NCBI GenBank assembly: GCA_963573305.1
Contig: OY754331.1
Span: forward strand, 68,375,275-68,439,274
Reading direction: 5' to 3'
DNA: 64,000 nt
DNA from: Pyrrhosoma nymphula
Taxonomy: Eukaryota > Arthropoda > Insecta > Odonata > Coenagrionidae
In this document: positions 56,626-64,000 of the stretch, in pieces
Position numbering within the stretch: the stretch's first letter is position 1
How the letters are laid out: each line of letters starts with the position of its first letter
Translations under genes and position numbers: made by a program
The notes under the pieces: generated by a model
Database searches by the model: none
Seen by the model: the letters and a program-made list of their open reading frames with translations, nothing else
Told to the model about the DNA's origin: nothing

Positions 56626-56779
56626 CAAGAGTACTTGAGTTTTTTTTTTATTTCGTCCGACCCTCGAGACAACATGACTTTTAAATGTTGGGAGCTTTCT
56701 ATTCGCTCTAGTGAGCTAATAACTTCTCAACGAAACATCGTACTTGCCTTTTATTTCTTTAAGACCCTTCGCTCTAGAC

Positions 56780-57099
56780 TAGTAATGGGCAGTTTCGTTC
56801 CTTTCGTTCTCGTTCACTAAAAGGAACGAGTTTAAAGATTCGTTCCTTTCGTTCCTTTTCAAGTTGCGCCTGGGAATTCGGGAATTAAGGTTCATGTCAA
56901 TGATATGATACAATATGATTCATGTTATTTGGTCTCGTCAATTACTCGTTGCTTCAAATCATTTACATAATATACGAAGATGACGCTTTCAAAAGAAATT
57001 CAGAGGTGATACTTACTTAACCACGGCCCACATAGTATCCCGAAAGTATCAGTGTATTCGTTACAAAGGAACGAATCGTTCTGAAATGGCCCATCACTA
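56780..57099. mobile_element. 320-bp hAT-type MITE
   Basis: The ends TAGTAATGGGCAGTTTCG and the inverted right end (read as TAGTGATGGGCCATTTC) are flanked by 8-bp sequences CTCTAGAC (56772-56779) and CTCTAGAT (57100-57107), 7 of 8 identical. Internally it carries GTTCCTTTCGTTC and GGAACGA repeats in both orientations. No coding capacity. The 8-bp duplication indicates hAT. Confidence 0.85.
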
Positions 57100-57107
57100 C
57101 TCTAGAT

Positions 57108-57522
57108 AGCGCACTTCAAAGCAGTTTGGGAGCAGAGTTTATGTGCGATAGACAACAAAAGAACTTAGATTATTGTTTCCGTGATTTTTTTGTGTTAACT
57201 GCCAGTAAAGGCGTCAAACATGGATGATGTAAAGTTTTTTATTACTCTTTGGCAATAAACTTACGTTTTTAAAATATTTTTGAACGAATTCGATGGCTAT
57301 ATTTTAAACATTTTGCCATGACTATAGTGAACCTAAGTAATGCTACCTACCGGTAGGTTACCAAACGTTCTGCCTGAGCACATCGTTGCATTCAACGTCG
57401 TTTGTGTGCGCTAATGTGTTCCAATCTGCACTAACTTCAACACCTTGAATGGAATGCTTCCAATACATCTGCTTATAATCAGTGTTTGTATTTCGAAGGG
57501 AAATTTCGGCTGCAGAAATAAA
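57108..57522. other. unassigned sequence
   Basis: No recognised feature; minus-strand frame 57358-57603 lacks motifs. Confidence 0.4.
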
Positions 57523-57571
57523 CATAATATAAGCGTGGTAAAAATACTTTTTTTTAACCACGCTTATATTT
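57523..57571. repeat. palindrome with TAAGCGTGGTA arms
   Basis: AATATAAGCGTGGTA is followed after a short T-rich loop by TAACCACGCTTATATT. The same AAAATAAGCGTGGTAAA block recurs at 61194, at the far end of the LINE that follows, so the palindrome may join the tail of one copy to another. Confidence 0.7.
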
Positions 57572-57657
57572 AAGTACACTAAAAAGAGGTTCCTAAACCA
57601 CACTACCTAATTTGTGCTAGGAGTCACATTTTCACTCTACCTCCAAAATGGGTGGGG

Positions 57658-57725
57658 GGCGACGGTGGTGTAGTGGTTAGCGTGCTCCCAATCCGAAGGT
57701 CGCAGGTTCAAATCCTGGTGTCTCA
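57658..57725 (+). mobile_element. tRNA-like sequence at the LINE 5' side
   Basis: GGTGGTGTAGTGGTTAGCGTG and CAGGTTCAAATCCTGG give tRNA-type box A and box B with proper spacing and a T-arm pairing 4 of 5. The acceptor and anticodon stems do not pair, so it is tRNA-derived (a SINE head or 5' leader) and not a tRNA gene. Confidence 0.55.
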
Positions 57726-58129
57726 AAATTTTCAAATTTTGAAAATTAAAAAAAATACAAGTGATTTTCTGGAAATTTTGGGAGTCGATGACAAGCTGTC
57801 CTAAACTACTCGGATCCACTGATGAGAGGCAGCAGTTTCACAAGAAAGCGAGCGAAGATCCAGAGGATCCAGGCTAAGGTCCAGAGGATCGGTCCGATAT
57901 CAACTTTCACAGCCTCGGGCGAGAGTGAAGTTCACGGAATCGGTCGGAGTACTGCGATGTGGAAGGCAACGGGAAACCACCACATTAACCTACCTAGAAA
58001 ATGCAGCCTTGCATTCAAGTGTGACGTGATGGCATCCTTCCCGGTAAAATATTCCAGAGGTAAAATGGTCCCCCAATCGGATATACGGGTTGGGACTGCT
58101 GGGAAGGGTACAACAGTCAAAGGTGTTAG

Positions 58130-58780
58130 ATGAAAGATAGGGGCATGGAACGTGAAATCATTGGGGGGTGCGGGAAATTGGAAACCTTGAAGAAGGAGAT
58201 GGTCTGACTGGAGTCAGACATCGTAAGAGGGAGCGACATCAAGTGGACGGGAGAAGACGACTTCTGGAGTGACGGGTTTAGAGTCATATACTCCGGCGAT
58301 AACCAGAAGATTGCGGGAGTTGGATTCATCCTGAAGAAAGAATGGGGAAGAAAAGTAAAGGCATAATGGCAGTACAAGGAAATTATAATGCTAATAAAGA
58401 TAGGAGAACCGACAGACATAGTAATAGTGCAGGTGTACATGCCGACGTCCAACCGTTCGGAAGAAGAAATCGAAGAAATGTACGAGCAACTAGTAGTGGT
58501 CCTGAGTACAGTCAAAGGGAAGGAAAACCTGATAGTAATGGGAGATTGGAATGCAGTGGTTGGAGAGGGAAAGGATGGGAACACAGTAGGAGAGTTCGGG
58601 CTGGGGAAACGGAACGAGAGAGGAGAAAGAGTTGTGGCATTCTGCATTGAGAAGAACTTGGTGGTGGCAAACACCCTCTTCATGTAACACTGACGGAGAA
58701 GATATACATGGAAGATGCCAGGAGACAGAACCAGATACCATATTGACTACGATCTGGTAAGGCGAAGGTACAAGAACCAA
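58130..58780 (+). pseudogene. LINE endonuclease (APE-type)
   Basis: Joined frames give IGAWNVKSLGG, KIAGVGFILKK, PTDIVIVQVYMPTSNRSEEE, LIVMGDWNAVVGEG, and TRYHIDYDLVRR with GDHNLVVM. These are the N-terminal Asn, the central VYMPTS, the GDWN metal-binding and the terminal D-H motifs of apurinic-type LINE endonucleases, which nick target DNA. In-frame stops near 58210 and 58365 and others inactivate it. Confidence 0.75.
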
Positions 58781-59439
58781 GTGAAGCATTGCAAGACTTA
58801 CCCCGGGGTAGATATCAACGGTGACCACAATCTAGTGGTAATGGAAAGTCAACTGAGATACAAGAAGATAAGAAGGACGAAACGAGGACAAAGATAGAAC
58901 CTAAAACCACTGCATTAGGAGGAAAGGAGAAGAACATTTACTGCTGCCATTGATGAGAAGGTGGAAATAGCAAAGGAATCCAGTCTAAGAGGAGTAGAGA
59001 GATGGAATACCCTCAAGAAGACCATCACAGGAGTAGCAGAGGTACAACTGGCAAGCAAGCTGGTCGAAATTAAGAAACCATGGATAACGGAGCACATCAC
59101 AGCCCTCATTGAAGAAAGAAGAAAGTATAAAAACGCTAGAAATGAAACAGAAGAAGCACTGTATAAGAAGTTAAGGAATCAAGTTATCAGAGAATCGAAA
59201 AAGGCCTAAGAGAAATGAATTGAAAGCTGCTGCAAGAACATCATCGAAAATATGATGAAGGGTAACTCAGAAACGGCATGCAACCTAATCAAGAGGCACT
59301 TCGGAGAAAGGAAAGCAAGATGCAAAAACATCAGAAACTCGGATAGGAAACTGGCAGCGGAAGATAGAGAAATCGGCATTTGATAGAAACAGTACATTGA
59401 AGAGCTATACAGAGGCCCGATACCCGTAGGAGAAGCATT

Positions 59440-60950
59440 CACAGATGACCAGAACCAAGTGGAGGAAGACACGTGGACCATGGATACTAAGAAGCGAATT
59501 TGAGAGAGCAGTAAGAGACATGAATAATGGAAAGGCGTCCGGAGAAAATAAAATCAGCGGAAAAGTAATCAAAGCACTTGGTGAAACCACAAGACGCACT
59601 ATATGGAATAACCCAAGATTTCTACGGATCCGGAAAGCTGCCAGAAGACTTCAAGAGGAGCTCAATGGTGAAAATACTGAAGAGCGCAAGGGCTGAAAAA
59701 TGCGAGGAGCACCGAACCTTGAGTCTAGTGTCACATGTCTCCAAAATCCTTACTCGGATAGTAGGCTGAAGAATTGAAGGAAAAATTGTAGAAACCCAAT
59801 TTGGATTTAGGAATGATAGGGGGACAAGGGAGGCAATACTATGTCTGAGACTACCTGTAGAGAAAATGATCCACGTGAGCAAGCCATTGTATATAGCCTT
59901 CGTGGACTTGGAGAAGGCATTGGATAATGTCGAATGATATAAGATTCTCAATAATATGGAAAAACTTGGCTTGGACTACAATTACAGAAGAATCATCTAC
60001 CAGCTCTACAAGGACCAGGTGAACACAATACGCACGCATGACGGAAGAAATATAGAGGCAAAAATTAACAAAGGGGTCCGACAAGGATGTAACCTTTCAC
60101 CAGCACTCTTCAATATGTACATGGGGGAAGCAATAAAAGAAATAGAAGAATAAGGAATCAAAGTGAATGTAGAAAAAATCAACATGCCACGCTTCGCTGA
60201 TGATATCGCCATCGTAGCAGAAAATGAGGAAGACCTACAGAACTCACTGAACACAATTGAAAAAGTGTTCCAGAAATAACACATGGAAGTCAAAAAGAAG
60301 AAAACCACGATACTTGTGTACGGAAGAGAGAAAGTAGTGGCCTACGTCCGCCTCAAAGGAGAAAGATTGGAGCAAGTGGAATCATTCACCTATCTCGGGA
60401 GCACCATTACCTGGGATGGAAGAAGCACGATAGACATCAATCGTCGAATAGCCCAAGCTAAGACGGCATTCATGGCGAAAAGGCCGCTACTCCGCTCGAA
60501 GAGCATAAGACTGGAGACAAGGAAAAAATTCATGAAAACATTCGTGTGGGCAATGGCACTCTACGCATCAGAAGCATGGACCATTGGAAAAACTGACCAG
60601 AAAAGAATAGAAGCCTTCGAGACCTGGTGCTGGAGGAAGATGATGAAGATCAAGTGGACGGATAGGTTGAGAAACGAGGAGGTATACAGAAGAATTGGAG
60701 AAGAAAGGGCACTGTGGAGAATCATAAGCCAAAGAAGAACACGGTGGGTTGGTCATGTCATGAGACACAACAATTACGTGAAAAGCATAATGGAGGGAAA
60801 AATTGAAGGGAAATTCCCCAGAGGAAGACCATGAGACAAGTACTTGGGGCAAGTCAAGAGGGATACGGGGAAGAGAACCATATGGAAGTGAAGGAACTGC
60901 CATGGGAGAGGGCGAAATGGAGGGCTGCAGTATATCAATCTTAGGATTGT
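59440..60950 (+). pseudogene. LINE reverse transcriptase and C-terminal domain
   Basis: Across several frames: LPEDFKRSSMVKILKSA, LSLVSHVSKILTRIV, TQFGFRNDRGTREAI, LYIAFVDLEKALDNV (motif A), INKGVRQGCNLSPALFNMY (motif B), MPRFADDIAIVAENEEDL (motif C, FADD), then VESFTYLGSTITWDG, TDQKRIEAFETWCWRKMMK, IKWTDRLRNEEVYRRIGEER and GKFPRGRP. The FADD catalytic pair is intact. Stops at about 59767, 59936, 60151 and 60832 and shifts near 59580-59700 break the ORF. The 60283-60834 portion (183 codons) is the longest surviving frame. Confidence 0.85.
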
Positions 60951-61205
60951 AATACTATGATATTCCAAAATGGCCGAGATACGACGCAACCCGCAGCACA
61001 AAATGTGGGGAAAACATTTACTTTTAGTAGATTAAAATAATAATTAGTAAATGTAATGCCTAATTCATGTATTGTCGTCGAACAAATTAAGTGTGCCAAA
61101 TTTTAGCTCGATTTAACATTGGGAAGTGGGTTAGATTTCGGTTACAAGATTCCATCCAGACAGACAACAAACAAGCAGGGCAAGTTAAAATAAGCGTGGT
61201 AAATA

Positions 61206-62022
61206 TAATTAGTACACAACCTTAATGTTTAGATATTTTACGCTGCTCCGTGTAAACCGTCTTACGATCGTCTGTGAGTTAGGTGACTATTTTTTTCAAT
61301 CGGAGATGACTATCCTTCCCTAAGGATCTCTTTTCCTGTAGCCCAGACTCCGCGTCGCATTGCAGGAACGTCGCCTCCCTTCCTTACTTCCCTCATTCGT
61401 CCATCAGCGCCTCCAGTAGTAGGTCTCGGTCTCTCTCTCTCTCTCTCCCGGCTAAACTCGACGGCCGCATATCCACCCCGGCTACTTTCACCCGCGCGCG
61501 ATATTCATATCGATCGTGTGTGCGCCTAGCGGACGGCCGACCAGCCCGGATGGCCGTATAACTCCTTGAATTTTGCGGTGACATGGAATTCCTCGAAATT
61601 AACATTTTCCCTCTCTTGGGGAGGAAGGAGGGGGGAATGTGAGTGGAATGTCGTGTATCTCTCGCGCTCGCTGTTCCTAGAGCCTTTTCGTAAATATCTC
61701 CCGCGTCTCTCGTCCGAAAGGGAATAAAGGTCGAATGTGAGAAGTTTGAAGAAGCTGTGCCATTTGGAGGAGCGATTTCATCGCTCTCTCTCTCTCATCC
61801 AATGGGAGAGGATTAATTTTTTCCTGAGTCAAATTTTTTTGGGAATATCTGCGCTACGAAACGGACGGTGTCTTTGAATTGGGTCCTTGTAAACCCGTCT
61901 CTCGAGAGGTAGCTAGGCGTTTTGCGTGTCCTTGAGGTTTTTCTCGAGAAAAACTGAACATCTGCGGTGTTTCTGTTGCAGTTCCTGTCGCTTGTCCCAG
62001 TTTTGTATATTTCGAGTTATAA
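61206..62022. other. unassigned GC-richer sequence with CT tract
   Basis: From about 61310 to 61700 the sequence is rich in CpG, with a CT microsatellite at about 61425-61448. It resembles a promoter or 5' UTR in composition only. No ORF with recognisable product. Confidence 0.4.
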
Positions 62023-62246
62023 AGGCCGTTTTACACGGGGCACGAAATTGCACAACTTCAAACTGCATTTTTTTCTCAATCGGGCGTGCAATCATTTTCG
62101 AATATGAGCAGAGGCTATTTTGCCATCTCGCGTTCATGCATTCGCGCATGTGTTCTTGCAATTCACGGCTTTACACGATGCAATTTGAAATGAACGTTCG
62201 TACGTACATCAGATTGTGCAATTACGTGCCCCGTGTAAAACGGGCT
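62023..62246. mobile_element. 224-bp MITE, copy 2 of GGC-GTTTTACACG family
   Basis: Terminal repeats AGGCCGTTTTACACGGGGCA and the complementary right end (CCCCGTGTAAAACGGGCT) extend inward as CACGAAATTGCACAA/TTGTGCAATTACGTG. Both flanks carry TAA (62020-62022 and 62247-62249). It is better preserved than the copy at 6420. The 107-codon frame spanning it is incidental. Confidence 0.82.
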
Positions 62247-62339
62247 TAACGGGTTAATATTTCATTCCCTACTGTTTTTAGGCATGTCTTCTTCTCCACT
62301 CGTGAATTCTCTCTAATCTAATCCGGTTCTGACTTCACT

Positions 62340-62650
62340 TTCACCAACTGGAGCCTGTTTCTCAATGCTACAAGTTAAAAGAGTATTCACTTGTTACTTC
62401 TATAGTTCGTTTCTCAAACGTACAAGTCCACAGATCACAAGCCCATTTCACAAGTATCAAGTGTTTATTCACAAGTGAATGAACCACCATGGTTACGACA
62501 CATTCTGTTTCTCAAACCGACTTGTAAATTTCAAGTACTTGTAACTTGCAAGGAAATTTCTACTCCGACGTTAGTAAATTGGTAGTATTAACTGGGGAAA
62601 CAAATGAAAAGCGGCTTGCGATCTCCTTTTCTCAACTAATGCAATAATGA
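62340..62650. repeat. CAAGT/ACTTG-rich cluster
   Basis: CAAGT or its complement ACTTG recurs densely, interleaved with four copies of (G)TTTCTCAA (near 62360, 62411, 62510 and 62628) in the same orientation. The pattern looks like degenerate short repeats or subterminal repeats of a MITE. No clear ends. Confidence 0.4.
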
Positions 62651-64000
62651 CGAATGAGGTATCAGTAGATAAGATTTTTTACCAACTTCTGACATAACAT
62701 GCTCAGTTTACGTTAAAACGCATGTTTTGTTTATAATTTAAGTGAAAAGAAAAATCTTTTATACTAAAGCGTAACGAAACAAGAACACCCCCGCGGAGAC
62801 TTTGTGAATGAACAACTAACAAGAAAGATTTATTACCGACATGAGACATGCATGTTGCTTTTAATCGTACAATTTAAAACCGATCTCAATTGATAAAGAA
62901 TAAAGCAGTGGATCAAGGTGTGTAGGTTGAATATTCGAAAGTTTCGCGCGAGTTTACTGGGATTATTTATTACTATTTAACAATATCCTAACATGTCATG
63001 TCAAGTCATTAGTTTATACATTGAGAGGTAAAAATGCAGAGCATAAGTATCCCTATTAAAATGACAAATCGCTATTAAATATTCTGCCTTGTAGGTACTG
63101 ACAAGGGGAGGCTGCGTACGTTGATCAGCCTTTTTTAAAGCCGTCATTTTTGTGTGATGCAGGATATGCAATTCCTACGCTAATGTATCGTGGTTTTTCC
63201 TGGACACGCCCTAGTTATGTCCTACGTCCTTGATGTACCATGTTTCTCTGTTTCTACTATTTTAATTACGATTATCACCCTAAAGGCTGCATTCAGCTTT
63301 CTGCGAGAGCAGCAAATAAATGAGTAAATGCTGATTGTTATCGATAATATAGTTTTATAATTTTGTAAATACATTAGTACTGAGGTCATTGGAAGGATTA
63401 AACCAAGTCCCGCACGGTCCGTCTGTTATTTGATGTACCTGAACTTTTTTTCGCTGGTTTGAAGCAAGTTTCTCTCGCAATTTTTCTAAATCCTAGATTA
63501 TTCAATGTAGTTTCATATTCGTACCTGGGAAATTCTTATACCGAATGTCATTGTTCGCTGCTTTCATCTCTTCAGAGTGATGAATATGTAGGTAAAAGAA
63601 GCAGCTGGTGTTGTTGTATGTTAGATTGGAGAGTTTATACAGGATTGACAGATTATGAAATAAGCGGTCCATCACCTTTCAAGTGTAGCTATCTGCCGTC
63701 CAGTTTTCAAAACTGGAGGCACGGAGGCTAGTGAAATGAAAAAAAGTGTGCTGAAGTTACTGTACGAAGTTACATAATTCGTTGGGAAAATCACTCGTAA
63801 CTCCCATCAAAATCAAAGAGGAAATAACATTTACGTCGTTTAGATTCGAGCTAGTAACCTTCGTTACCAAATATCCGTACGTTGCCCACCACACCAACTC
63901 TTTGTCGGCGAATTTGCATTCCCTTGGCTTGTAATATAGTACAGGATAGATAGTGTTATTTTCACTCCAACCCGAAAATTTTGTAATTACTAAAACTTTT
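62651..64000. other. unassigned sequence
   Basis: No gene recognised; the 90-codon frame at 63459-63731 has no motif. At about 63842-63896 the minus strand has TTGGTGTGGTGGGCAACG and GGTTACTAGCTCGAATCT, weakly resembling a tRNA-derived SINE head. Confidence 0.4.

Larger units (their letters stand above)
57640..61205 (+). mobile_element. near full-length, decayed RTE-like LINE
   Basis: The order is a tRNA-like leader (57658-57725), a 5' region, an APE-type endonuclease (about 58130-58780), a linker, a reverse transcriptase (about 59440-60260), a C-terminal domain (60283-60950), and a 3' UTR ending near AAAATAAGCGTGGTAAA at 61205. Stops and frame changes occur throughout, so it is a fossil. 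Motif content fits RTE-like non-LTR retrotransposons, the group also represented at 2.6, 15.5, 18, 19.5 and 29 kb. Confidence 0.75.

Noticed and set aside
57658..57725. Possible functional tRNA gene
   Set aside because: Box A and box B are good but acceptor and anticodon stems do not pair; the same applies to 55475, 14190, 19100 and 5040.

Overview
The window looks like gene-poor, AT-rich DNA from an arthropod, most likely an insect. No host protein-coding gene, rRNA or certain tRNA could be identified. Recognisable content is almost entirely transposable elements: one intact-looking DNA transposon, many short non-autonomous elements, and decayed LINE and Penelope-like fragments. The insect assignment rests on the AT bias, short introns with GT..AG borders in the one intact gene, and retroelement and hAT end types that I recall from arthropod genomes. 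It is an inference, and I cannot name the species.

The centrepiece is at 42781-48202, a 5,422-bp Transib (RAG1-like) DNA transposon. Its ends are CACAGTG, identical to the V(D)J recombination signal heptamer, and it is flanked by a perfect 5-bp duplication (CGATG). Each end carries a 969-bp inverted repeat, and by eye the two differ at only 2 positions. Between them lies a six-exon gene (44201-46713) with five 85-105 bp introns. Its exons join in frame into a 676-residue transposase with the RAG1-core landmarks: first catalytic Asp (D286), CxxC zinc ligands (C403/C406), HxxxxH zinc ligands (H570/H575) and catalytic Glu (E596). The second catalytic Asp appears to be replaced by Asn (N388). The Transib sits inside an older TA-flanked inverted-repeat element (42533-48940).

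Layout. 1-5 kb: tandem repeats, an RTE-like LINE remnant, and a Penelope-type tail with a hammerhead-like motif. 5-9.2 kb: a tRNA-derived SINE, a foldback element, a MITE and a LINE 3' end. 9-26 kb: scattered LINE 3' fragments, tRNA-like SINE heads and a hAT-type element. 27-34.6 kb: a hAT element with perfect 8-bp duplications, foldbacks, a VNTR, and a Penelope-like GIY-YIG endonuclease fragment between two inverted hammerhead-bearing arms. 34.6-42.5 kb: mostly featureless, with two direct copies of a ~555-bp MITE. 42.5-48.9 kb: the nested Transib. 49-56.6 kb: one foldback, otherwise unassigned. 56.7-61.2 kb: a hAT MITE and a long, stop-riddled RTE-like LINE with endonuclease and reverse transcriptase motifs. 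61.3-64 kb: a GC-richer stretch, a second copy of the 6.4-kb MITE family, and unassigned sequence.

The elements are independent insertions, not a pathway. Functional relationships are limited to the Transib gene with its own ends, and Penelope-type retroelements with their ribozyme-like terminal repeats. All identities come from reading the sequence and from remembered family motifs; no search was run.
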